A stretch of DNA of 64,000 nt. Origin: Bombardia bombarda. Its lineage: Eukaryota; Ascomycota; Sordariomycetes; Sordariales; Lasiosphaeriaceae. This document shows positions 44,601 to 55,103 of this stretch, one piece after another (the first letter of the stretch is position 1; each line of letters starts with the position of its first letter). The translations under genes and the position numbers were made by a program. The stretch lies in assembly GCA_030512295.1 (NCBI GenBank), contig JAULSR010000007.1, positions 1,326,501 to 1,390,500 of the forward strand, in the 5' to 3' direction. The notes beneath the pieces are model-generated. The model was not told the DNA's origin. It made no database searches and saw nothing but the letters and a program-made list of their open reading frames with translations.

Positions 44601-46663
44601 ACGCCAAGCAAACCTTGCTCACCTAAGCAAAGAAGCCCAAAATTGGATCACGGCGTGCTTTAAACGCCCTGGGAGGTTCTGGGAAGAGATTGCTAGGCGG
44701 CACATGGACAATTGTTGTAGGGCTGGTGATTCCTGGTATGCTGGGGTGAGCTTTCATTTGGCTCATCGGGCACTATTCAATGCACGACAAGATTCAGAGG
44801 ACAGCGACAAGACGGATATTCCCGAACTGACTGATGATTTTAACGAAAATCCGGTTGAGCAAATAAATGCTGTGGCAGGATATTTGCTGGGGGCGCGGCC
44901 GTGGACGGCGAAAGCAAGTCATTCCATTGCACTGGTGATCCGGTACCAGGCCCTGGATGCAAGTATCAAGGAGGCAAAGGTGGGACTCAAATCTTTGAAG
45001 GACACACCTGAGGAGGTTACGATACAGTTCCATCTCTGCGCTTGGATTGGACAATCGTACTGCAGAAAGGCGGATGAGCTTCTTACCCCAGATCTCTACA
45101 GAAGTAGCGACAAGCCATTGGTCAAAGACGGGGATATCAAAGATTTCCAAGACTTTCTCTAAGAGGCATGGGAGGCATTTTCAGCCGCTATCAAGGTTCA
45201 ACCTGCGACAATTGTCAAGGGTATGGACAAGAGGACATACAATGTTTTGATCATAACGATAAACGATTGTTACGAAAAGAAGGCATGGGTAGAAATACTT
45301 CTTGGAAAGTACGAAGATTGCTTTGAAACCATCAAAGAGTTCCAGTCCTTACGAGAAACCATCAAAGCGGCCGAAGAACTGTATTACCCGTTCATTTGGC
45401 TGGATAGGGTGGTCCCGCTCATCCGGCGACAAGCAGAAGGCGAAATCCGTTCCAAAACGAATATTGGGCCCACGCGAGCTCTCATACTTCTGCTCAGACT
45501 ACACTCATACCGTAATTCGCAAATCTGCAGTCGAAATAGGTGGCCCACAAATTGAGGCTTTGAACAGCCTCTACGAAAAGGCGTACGATTTGTGCACTGT
45601 GAGCCAACCTCGGCCATGGTGGGCAGATCTGAGGTCAACTGCCCTCGGATGGGCTGGACTTGCTCGCCTGGTACGGAACGATGCAAGCAAAACGAAGACA
45701 ATTCTCAAAGGAGCAATGTTGAACGTCTTTGGCAACATCAACACCGCTACTGTAATCGGGTGGAATCTGGTTGATTCTCTACTCGAGGAGTTTCTGCTTG
45801 CCACAGAGTTGAGCCAAAAACACAGTGCGCATGATGAGGCAGAGAAAATACTGCAGCGCATCAAGGAGATGCAGCCAGAATTCCAACCTGAGCAGTCCCA
45901 GATGAGTATACCACTATCCATCATGCGGCGCAAACTTGGCCCGGCAACTTCCTTCTTTGAGTCGGCCGACGAGACCTTCAATGGTTGCATCAAGACGCTG
46001 ACAGACGAGCTGCCGGATAACGACTTTTCAAGTTTCCATGTTCTTTCAAAGATACTTCGACTCATCCCTGGCCTTGAGTATCATGCAGAGGTTGCCGCGT
46101 CTTGCAAATACTACAAGTTTCAGGTGGAGGCATCTCTTGGCGGAAATGGTAAAGATCAGGACAACATTCAAGACAAACATGACGAAGGCCCGCAAGATCA
46201 AGATGCGGAAAAAAGCCAAAGCAGTGCAAAATCCGAAGGCCTGGAGCTAAACCAAGATGTGGAGGAGAGTCAAAATGATGGACAATATGATTTTGGCGAC
46301 GATAATACAAGCTGTGACATTTGTGGGAAGACCATAACCAACAGAGACGCAAAAATGACTTGGATGCACACATGCTACTACTGTACGAACACAGACTTCT
46401 GCGACAGTTGTTACACTGCTACGGAGAGCAGTTCCTACACAGAACAGTCAATCGGAGATGGACGCTATCCATGTCTAGGCGAGCACAAGTATATCAAAGT
46501 GCCAGTGACAGGATGGAAGGGGGTGAAGAACGGGAAAATATTGTATGATGACCCTAAAAACGGCGCGACTGAGATTGAGTTGAAAAAGTGGTTGGAGGAT
46601 CTGAAGGGCCATTGGAAGATTGCTTGGGAGAACTATTGGCGGGAGGAAATGCCTGTTTCGTGA
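41700..46663 (+). pseudogene. Goodbye-domain STAND NTPase (NLR-like) with C-terminal ZZ zinc finger, disrupted
   Basis: Fungal STAND/NLR-type architecture. N-terminal Goodbye-like domain: LWAEAITRYNATPG, then LKKFEKW...FRDILKKIAAIT and FDVVEAFFLRLE (about 41735-42360). Helical linker with heptads, then a P-loop LTGGQNTGKSMISLFIFDYL (near 42760-42830) and Walker B FLFLVLDGVD, with a long acidic insertion (43140-43310). After two introns (43568-43638 and 44042-44096) comes a helical, TPR-like region and a ZZ-type zinc finger (CDICGK...CYYC...FCDSCY, 46314-46415). Lesions: a one-base shift at the G4 run 41878-41881, in-frame TAG at 42031 and 43665, in-frame TAA at 45160, and a frame change near 45466-45471. 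The flanking frames resume exactly, so it is one gene. All three stops could derive from Gln codons by C-to-T. Possibly a dead or allelic non-self recognition gene. Confidence 0.75.
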
Positions 46664-49163
46664 GTCCGCAAGGTAAAACGTGCGAAGGTCAGTACCCACC
46701 AGCCTAGACTCAGTTCGGATTGGCCAAAACAGGTTCCTATGCTGCGAGATCTTGCTGACACGTCAAACCCACGACAACAGTGCTTTGCCACCAGCTGTCG
46801 GGATAATAGGAAATTTTAGAGATGTGGTACTGCATTATCGAGACATGCAACGTGGGAGTTTCATTGGTTGGTCTTTCACGGCTGCAAATTGACGACGGGG
46901 GGATATCCCGCCGACTGGGCTTCCATCTTACACTCCCTACCACCACCATACACAACAATTTGCTTTTGAAGCCTTTCAACATACTGACGATAGTAATCAA
47001 GGTTGAATATTACACCAGCGACGATGATCAAAGCGTACTTTAGTCAGTGGTAGCAACAGCTGATCAACGAGACACTGGCAGCGTAAGACAGTCTGATCAC
47101 CAAAATCCCAAGTCCAGATCCTCACCCGTGTGTCTGATCCATGAAGATGTGTCTGATCCATGAAGATGTGTCTGATCCATGAAGATGCCGAGGAGGACGT
47201 ATGGCGTGCAGAGCAGCGCCGTGCCGCAGTTCAATTTCTACCTCCCAAACAGGGTCGCATATTATTGGATTGACCGTAAACATGAGTGACGCTGGAGAGG
47301 GGACGCACATACCCGCCAAGAGCGTGGGATATCTCCTGATCTGTCCCGCTGTCCTGGACTCCTTTTTATATCTGGCCAAGACGAGGACGATTATGGAACC
47401 GGTGTGCAACTTCTCGGCCGAAACATGCGAGCAGGGGTCCAACCTGCAAGGCGGGTTGTCAAATACGGTAACGTTAAGCGTAAGATGAGTGCGATGGTGA
47501 AGATAGGTCGCACATGTCTGTTGGTGGGCAAACTTGGGGTTTGTGTTGTCGTCTGGTGGGCGTTGGTCGGGGTCAAGGGTTTGTTCGATCGGGTTAGGGT
47601 TACCGATGGTCGTTGAGAAGCGAAGGTTGGGAGGCCTCTCACGCTAATGCCGGCTTGATTTCCCGGCCCACATTCATGCAGCTCCAATACACCACGTGCA
47701 TGCAACGACGAACCGATTGGATTTTGCTTGTTGGGCGTGAAAATGTCACCTCCCGTCCATTGTATGCGACGTGATTAACTATGAGGAGTGGGAAGCACAA
47801 GACATGCGACCTTGGCGATAAGCATAAGTTTAACGTTGAATCGAAAGAGAAAATCAGAAACAGCGATTTTGATCGAGACTTTTTAACATTTGATATCGAC
47901 AGGGGCATTTTTTCCCCATTGCTCTGGTTTTGGTTTAGCGTGTGGCCTTTTGCTCCTGCCAAGTTGCTGCCAAGCCCTTTGGAATGAGCTTATTCTGGCA
48001 GTTGGGCGGCTGAAACCGGTGAATGTGGGGAAATATCCCATTCTGTCGTCTCGTCTCGGATGACTGGCCGAAATGTCTAGAACGTTATTGAAGACGGATC
48101 TCTTTTCGATATTCTTGCACGAGTTGCACGCCTAATTTGTCAACCCGCGGCATGTAAAAAACTGCAAGCTGCGACCCCATCGCCACCTGGTTGGTGGTGT
48201 TGTCCTGCGGCCACCTCAAAGTAAAAACAATGGCAACCACCAGACGACAAAATGGGCACCCCTGAATCCGGCCAAAACAAGGGATGCATCCACTCAAATT
48301 CCCACCCATCAAGAGCAAATTGCTCAGCTGAAAGGCGAGCCTCTCGCATTGGTAGCAAGACAAAGTGGAGGGGTTACACAACGTGAGGGATTTTTGACAA
48401 TCGAATGGGACTTCGAGGATAACTATCCGCTCGGCACCACCACCGCCCTAGGCCCCAGCTAGACACCAAAAGCACCAAACAGTCCAAGCAGACCTGGCAC
48501 TGCCTCAACGCCACCGGGAAAAAGCCAGTCGAAACAAGATGGAATGCTCTCCTCAGGCATTCACATGAAAGTCGCAACACCACCAGCAGATATTAAAGAC
48601 GGGAGACATACAGGGCCCTGCGTCCTGCGTTGGCGGATCGACCCTGTTCGCGTGGATCGACGCGGCTGCTGCCTTAGAGTTGGAGCCCTGGGGCAACATT
48701 GGACGGTGGGGTGCATGTGCGGTTTCCATTCATAGAACTCAATACATATTCGAACCAATATTTGCGACAGCGTCGGCGTTGGATTCGAGATGGGGAGGGT
48801 GGGCTGCCAGAGCTATCCCCTAAAAAGCCAAACAAAGCTGCTGCTGTCCGGCGGGAGCTTCCACATGTAGCTGCCAGAGCTCGCAAGCGCCAAACAAAGG
48901 TTGCGTTCCTTGCCCTTCCTGCTTTGCCCTAGGTAGTGGCCCGTGTGTTTGCGCGTCCTGTATCACAGCGTATAATAGCCCGCCCGCCTGCTTCGTTCCT
49001 TCCTCTATGCTATTAGAGAATAGTCTGGGTAGTCGCGACTCGAGACATTTGCGATCGCACTGCAGCTCTTTGCGGAGAATTTTGTTCTTCTCGTCCCACC
49101 TTCACCCAAGATTTGGGCAACTGCAAAGCCCCAATTTGCAGAATTGCTTTTCAGCCAAAGAAA
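46664..49163. other. Intergenic region with a short tandem repeat
   Basis: 2.5 kb; no gene supported. Contains three copies of a 19-bp repeat (47131-47187) and a single telomere-like GGTTAGGGTT (about 47593) that is too short to mean anything. The 3' end holds the potassium-transporter promoter. Confidence 0.5.
47131..47187 (+). repeat. Three perfect copies of a 19-bp tandem repeat
   Basis: Unit TGTCTGATCCATGAAGATG repeated head to tail three times without mismatch. The core GATCCATGAAG... resembles no known element to me. It may be a recently expanded minisatellite. Confidence 0.95.
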
Positions 49164-51606
49164 ATGGCGGAGCGAGATGACAATGCATCTCCCCATATTC
49201 AATTCGCCGACGGCATCCAGCCAGTCAAGACGAATACCCGCAGCAAGGCATCCCCTGTAGGGTCTGGACTGTTTGTTGAGAAGGGCATCGACATCGACCA
49301 TGAAGAACGCGCCAGGAAGATTGCCGAGGAGGATTTCGGCCAGAAGAAGAAGCAGGTCAGTTGTTTTTTTTTCGGTCTTTGCATTTTCTCAAGATCTATT
49401 ACGTACTGATTCTGGTTTCTCCCACAACAGACATACAGCGGCTTCATGCTGGCATGGCTCAGTTTCCAGAGCATCGGCACCATTTACGGTGACATCGGCA
49501 CCTCACCTCTCTACGTCTACTCGTCGACCTTCACGAGCCAGCCCAGCTGGGATGACCTGGTCGGCGCGCTGTCCATCATCATCTGGTCTCTGACTCTGAT
49601 CGTCACCGTCAAGTACACCTTCATCGTCCTGCGCGCCGATGACGATGGACAGGGCGGCACCTTTGCCCTCTACTCCCTGCTCGCCAGATTCGCCAACATC
49701 ACAAAGGGCGACCCCAACGTCACCAGGACGCTCGAGATGGACCGCCGCGATACCGGAGACATGAAGGCAGACGGTAAATGGCTTCGTCGCGTCATCGAGA
49801 AGTCTGGCACGGCCAAGATCATGCTCAAGATTATCGGCGTGCTGGGTGTATCCATGGTGCTCGCAGACGGCGTCCTCACGCCAGCGCAGTCGGTCCTCGG
49901 CGCGATCCAAGGCATCACAGTGGCCAACCCCGATCTGTCGCGGTCGGCTATCGTGGGCATCTCGTGCGCCATCCTCATCTTCCTTTTTGCTATTCAGCCC
50001 TTCGGCACCGCCAAGCTCGGCACGACCTTCGCGCCCATCGTTGTCGTCTGGCTGCTCTTCAACCTCTGCGCGGGCATCTACAACCTGGCGCTGTACGACT
50101 ACACCGTGCTCAAGGCCTTCAGCCCCTACTTCGCCGGCGCCTATCTTGTGAGGAACGGCCACGACGGCTGGAAGTCCCTCGGCGGCCTGCTCCTCGCCTT
50201 TACCGGAGTCGAGGCCATGTTTGCCGACCTGGGCGCCTTCAGCATGCGCGCCATTCAGATCTCGTGGCTGGCCATGGCCTACCCCTGCCTCATCTTTGCG
50301 TATATCGGGCAGGCGGCCTACATCTCGTCCGACGCGACTGAGACGGCGTTCACGAACCCCTTCTTCTACACCGTGCCGCCGGGGAGCTTCTACTTCAGCA
50401 TGGTGATTGCCATTCTTGCGGCGATTGTCGCATCGCAGGCGATGATTACGAGCAGCTTTCAGCTGCTGACGCAGGTGATGCGGCTTTCGTATTTCCCGCA
50501 TATCAAGACGGTGCACACGAGCGACAAGTTCCACGAGCAAGTCTATATGCCCCTGGCCAATTGGTTGTTGATGATTGGTACTGTTATTGTGACGGCTGTG
50601 TACAACAACGTAAGTCAATTAATCTGTCATGTATCACTGTTCCAGTCTTTCTAACCAGAATACTATACAGACCACCAGTCTCGGAAACGCTTACGGCGTC
50701 TGCGTCATCATCGTCACCTTCATCACCACCTGCATGGTCTCCCTCGTGGCCGTCATCATCTGGGGCATCCCATCCTACATCGTGCTCTTCTTCTTCCTCG
50801 TCTTTGCCGCTCTCGACGGCGTCTACGTCACCGCGTCCCTCATCAAGGTCCCCGACGGCGCGTGGTTCACCGTCCTACTCGCCGTCATCCTCTCGTCCAT
50901 CTTCATCCTCTGGCGCTTCGGCAAGGAGCAGCAGTGGAAGGCTGAGGCGGCAGATCACATTCAGCCCAGCCACTTTCTTGCCACTGACTCTCTCGGTGAT
51001 CTGGTGCTGACCCCGGCCTATGGCGGCAAGAAGATCTCGGACGCCTCAGGCGTGGGCATCTTCTTTGACAAGGTCGGCGACAAGGTGCCAATCGTCTTTA
51101 CCCAGTTCATGCGCAAGTTCAAGGCGCGCCCCACGGTCATCATCTTCTTCCACATGCGCCCACTGTCGAGGCCCACGGTCCCGCATGAGGATCGGTTCGT
51201 GATCAACCGCACGTCAATTCCTGCCTGCTACCGCGTGACGCTAAGACACGGGTACATGGATGATGTGCTGACGCCTGATCTGGGGAGGCTGTTGGTTGAG
51301 CAGCTGATTCTGCATATCACTAGCGATAGGGGCTCATCGACGAATGGCAGCACACGGAGCGTGCATCACTCTGCTGAGGTGCAGGCTGAATTGGATGTGC
51401 TCAGTAAGGCGCATGAGGACCAGACTGTCTATATCATCGGCAAGGAGGTGATGAAGGTGCGATCGGATAGGAGTATCAAGGGGTTCTTCAGGTGGATGAC
51501 GCTGGAGACGTTCTTGTGGATTCGGGAGAACTCGCGGACGAAGTTGGCAGATTTGAATATTGATGCTGATGATTTGGTGGAGGTTGGGTTTGTGAAGCAG
51601 ATTTAG
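49164..51606 (+). CDS. High-affinity potassium transporter, HAK/KUP/KT family
   Basis: Plasma-membrane K+ (H+-coupled) uptake. Exons 49164-49355, 49431-50609, 50671-51606 join in phase 0 to 768 aa, the usual size. The N-terminal 65 residues are hydrophilic. The first transmembrane segment holds the family signature IGTIYGDIGTSPLYVYSSTF, followed by IIWSLTLIVTVKY and the DDDGQGGTFALYSL motif. LADGVLTPAQSVLGAIQGI, IQPFGTAKLGTTFAPIV and FTGVEAMFADLGAF are further conserved transmembrane segments; about 12 helices in all. The long C-terminal cytosolic domain (from about residue 525) includes VGIFFDKVGDKVP, VNRTSIPACYRVTLRHGYMD-like segments and VYIIGKEVM, all characteristic. Expression in other fungi rises on K+ starvation; no such control element was identified here. 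A TTG repeat lies just past the stop. Confidence 0.95.
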
Positions 51607-53048
51607 GAGTGCGTATCGTTGGTGAGATGCGGGTTATGGGGTTAGTTGAGGTGGACATTGTTGGTGGTCAGTTGGATTCAGTTGTCACTGTTGTTGTTGT
51701 TGTTGTTGTCTAATCGCTATTTAAGTCTAGTACTACTCAGGTAGTTGGAGGAAAAGGAGGGTTTTTGGATCGAAAGTTAAATGTTGCTGGAGGAGCGATA
51801 TTCACCAAGGCTAGGGATCTGTTTCACTTGTGCCATCTTGACAGAATGTCTATAAAACACTTATTGACCCGATCGTATGGATCTGATACAACTAGCCGAT
51901 AGCAAGGGTGAGTGTGACTATTGTGAGCATCACAGTCCCCTTGAGTGGCTAGCCATTCTCTTCATCCCTATCATTATCCCCAGCACAAGCGCGTGTACCT
52001 CTCACGGTGTTTGGACTCGAGTTGCACGACCGTCGGAATTTGACGGCTGGGGGTGGACAAACCCGGGTTGAACACACGCCATTCATGCGCGCCATCTCGC
52101 ATAGAACTGGGCGGGGTTGCTGCAAAGAGGTATCCGGGCGCGCAGTCGATGCAATTAGGTAGCTTTGCCCGATGAAACAGTTGACAGCTTACCTGGAGAA
52201 CCTACCACCAGACCCAAAAAGGAGGCCGTGATTTTCCGGGAATACAATCACAAGGTGCACAGAGTGTAGCTGCAATAGGGTACTATGGCGAAGTGACAGG
52301 CTGATGGGTACCTTACCTAGGTCGATGCTGTACCGTATCATGCCCAGCACATAGGTCCATAACGGGAACTCAGCCTACTTCCACCAGTTGGCAAGCCGTC
52401 ATGGATCGCTCAAAGCTCTTCAGATCCCGCCCAAAATGATCCATGTGTGTTTCTTTCGCTTCCCGTCCCGCGTTCCTCTTTCTTTGCCAAGAAATCCCTC
52501 AGCCTCCCCCGCATACACCTTAGTAACAGCAGGACACATACAAACCCCCAATCTCCAGGCCGCAAATGGTCGCATGATGGTGTTGATTCGTTTTGATCAT
52601 GCACTTGGGCTAGCCTTCGCTCCACTCAGCTAGCACGTTTTTTGCCCCATTTCTCTTTCACTCGACCTAAATCACATACGTTTAGTTGGAGCCCCAGTCC
52701 ACGATTCTCTCCTCGATCTCGATGGTTTGCCTCCAATCTCTTGGCATTTGTCGGCAGACGTCATCTCCCCTTACCCAGCAACAAGTGCTCTGCACCGTAT
52801 TTGCGATAGGTATTTGAGTTGTGAGGTCTCCCTGCCACAACACCCAACAGCTTGGCAGGGCCTTGGCCCACCACTATCGACAGACAGATCTGCGATTCTG
52901 CACTGAGTCGGGCAGGCAGTCATTTTGCCCTTTGGCGCGCGTTTTGTACATCAGTCATATCTGTTCCTCTCCTCATCATTTCAGGTGCACCTCCAAACAA
53001 GCGTCGCCATTTCCATCGAACAATACCTGCTTCTACACTTCACCCACT
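51607..53048. other. Intergenic region
   Basis: 1.4 kb. A (TTG)n microsatellite at about 51690-51710 falls in the 3' UTR of the potassium transporter. A near-match TACCTAGGTC lies at about 52315. Pyrimidine-rich sequence precedes the RING gene. In-frame codons upstream of 53049 are open but lack an ATG with conserved context. No gene called. Confidence 0.5.
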
Positions 53049-54301
53049 ATGCCCACCCTCCAAACACCCAAACGGGCATCGACAGCCCCCGAGCCTCCCG
53101 ACACCCACCAGGGCCTGCCCGCCGTCTCCATTGCGCTATGTCTCGTCACCATCGTCATCATCGTCTTGTTTCTCATCGCGCGGAAAAGGGCTGCGGGACT
53201 TGCGCTCACTGAGACGACGGCGGGCTCGGCTGGAGCAGCATCTGCTTTGCAGCAGCAAAGTGGAGGAGGGGAGGGGAGAATACTACCGAGGGGGCTTCAA
53301 AGACAGCAGGTGAAGCTGAGGAAGGTGTTGCCCGAGGAGGTGTTGGACAGGATTCCGGTTGTGAAGTATGGCGCGACTTTGGCTGTGGATGGTAATGGTG
53401 GGGGCAGTGGGTGCCATGAGGGCTGCGAGGATTGTGAAAGGGGGGAGATGGCTGGGGATGTAAAGAGGGTTGGTTTGATGGAGTGTAGTCTGGAGGGAAA
53501 TGGGGGAGACAAGACAGGAACGCCAGGTGATAGGGACAAAGTTGCTGGGACGGGGGTGGTCAGATCGACAGTGACAGTATTGAAAGAGATGGTATCAGGT
53601 ACTGGGGGCGCAACAAGCAGGAATGACAACAACAACAACAGCGAACCAGAACCGAAGAATGTAACTGGCAAGTCGGACAGAAATAGCAACGATTACGGCA
53701 AAAACGACTTCGTGGATAGCAGCAGTTGCTGTCCAGTGTGCACAGACGAGTTTGACGACGCCGACGACGTCAGGGTTCTCCCCTGTAGCCATACCTTCCA
53801 CCAGAAGTGCATCGATCCGTGGCTGCTACGGCTGGCCGGGACGTGTCCTGTTTGGTAAGTATGATCTCTGCTATTGACGCCTATAGATATGAGACATTTT
53901 CTGTGGTCGAGACGATTCTTTTCAAGAACAAGCACACAGCGGTGTTTAACTTCATCTACCCTTCACTGCAACCTTTTACTGCCCCTTGAATGCTAGACTG
54001 ATTCGTTTCTGATTGGCCTTTTTGGTGGAATTGCAGCCGAGCCGACCTCACAGAACCAGCACAACAACCCATATCAGAGACGGAACCACAAGCACAACTG
54101 CCATTACCGCCAGAACCGCCTTTGCAGCTCGATGCTCCTACCCTATCAATAACGGACGATCAGTCTCAGATTGGAGCAGAGCCGCAATCGGAACCACCGG
54201 TTCGAAGAGTCACATTCATCGAGCCACCCAGGTCGGTATACCACCAGCACAGCATATGCGGCCGTCCGCATCAGACTCCGGAGAGCGCTAGCTCCTTGTG
54301 A
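53049..54301 (+). CDS. Membrane-anchored RING-H2 protein, probable E3 ubiquitin ligase
   Basis: Exons 53049-53854 and 54037-54301 join to 356 aa. The ATG (MPTLQTPKRAS) precedes one transmembrane helix at about 25-46 (LPAVSIALCLVTIVIIVLFL, then a basic RKR stop-transfer). A glycine- and charge-rich linker contains a small cysteine cluster (CHEGCEDC) and an Asn-rich stretch. The RING-H2 domain (C3H2C3) spans residues about 230-272: CPVCTDEF, VLPCSHTFHQKCIDPWL, TCPVCRADL. The 182-nt intron splits the codon of one of the last zinc-binding cysteines, so the RING is complete only after splicing. The tail is rich in Pro, Glu and Gln with no domain. The layout resembles fungal membrane RING-H2 ligases of the endomembrane system. 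Substrate unknown. Confidence 0.85.
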
Positions 54302-54694
54302 CAATGGCGGGGATGGGCACATTGCTTTATTGCTCTGATGGGTCCCATATTCGGTTGTTCATGTGTTATTACAGCTAAAGTGGACAAATTAATTAGGCTT
54401 TGGCTGGCGAACTCGGTGGTGAGGGTAAAAGTGTTGAGGATTGGTCTTGAATGGTCTTCCATACAGGGCTGATGGTAGGAAGGGATACCCTATTTTCTCG
54501 AGATAATACAATTGCTGGCTTGGGCGAAGACTCGGGGTTTCTTTGGCTATTATTTCATCACTGGCTGCCATCACTCACTAGTTTCTTGTCTGACACAACG
54601 GCGAAGACAGCGGGTTTGGAGATCATCGACTTTGAGGCGCGGTGGGCTTTCTCATATGTCGGTATTGACATTTTATGAGCGAGACTAAGAGATA
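54302..54694. other. Intergenic region
   Basis: 393 bp of RING gene 3' flank up to the MITE. Nothing further seen. Confidence 0.5.
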
Positions 54695-54888
54695 CAGTGT
54701 CAGTCAATAAGTCTGGCCCCATCTATAATTACACCATTGACAACTATCCCACGTACAACTATCCCATTTATACCTATCCCACCTCCAACTATCCTATTTA
54801 TAATCACTCCATTTTAGTTATGAAAATCAAGCTTGGGTACAATTAGGTGGTAAAATTGGGAAGGGGCCAGACTTCTTGACTCATTCTG
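54695..54888. mobile_element. MITE-like element, 194 bp, TA target duplication, Tc1/mariner-type ends
   Basis: The two ends are inverted repeats of about 26 bp with five mismatches: the left end begins CAGTGTCAGTC and ends AAGTCTGGCCCC (54709-54720), the right end ends GGGGCCAGACTT...CATTCTG (54863-54888). The innermost 10 bp are perfect. The element is flanked on both sides by the dinucleotide TA (54693-54694 and 54889-54890). TA duplication plus CAGT-starting ends is the Tc1/mariner/pogo pattern. It has no coding capacity, so it is non-autonomous. Its interior is made of six 15-bp units (54724-54813). It ends 215 bp from the 3' end of the NACHT-WD40 gene. Confidence 0.8.
54724..54813 (-). 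repeat. 15-bp minisatellite, six units, inside the MITE
   Basis: Exactly 90 bp = 6 x 15. Read on the minus strand the consensus is AATGGGATAGTTGTA, with one to six differences per unit. The same unit in opposite orientation forms the array at 61072-61162. Confidence 0.85.
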
Positions 54889-55103
54889 TACCATGTCGTG
54901 GTTGGTCTTAAGGCACAAGCGCGGGAAACGGTTGTGTAAATACCATTAACTCCGTTAGCTTGGAATGGTTTGTGGATGGATTCTGCAATGAGTAGGATGA
55001 ATCTTGAAAAGTGAGTGCTTTGAGGGTTATCTCGGGATAGGCATCTAACTGATAGTTGCACACAAATTAAAACTCCAGCTAATCGTTGATGCAAACTTCC
55101 GGA
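54889..55103. other. 3' flank of the NACHT-WD40 gene
   Basis: 215 bp between the MITE and the stop codon of the receptor gene; presumably its 3' UTR. No feature seen. Confidence 0.5.

Noticed and set aside
47585..47605. Telomere-like GGTTAGGGTT
   Set aside because: Less than two TTAGGG units in the interior of ordinary sequence; also single TTAGGG-like words near 27067 and 61296. No array, so no telomeric meaning.
49503..50618. 371-codon minus-strand frame
   Set aside because: Antisense shadow of the potassium transporter exon 2.
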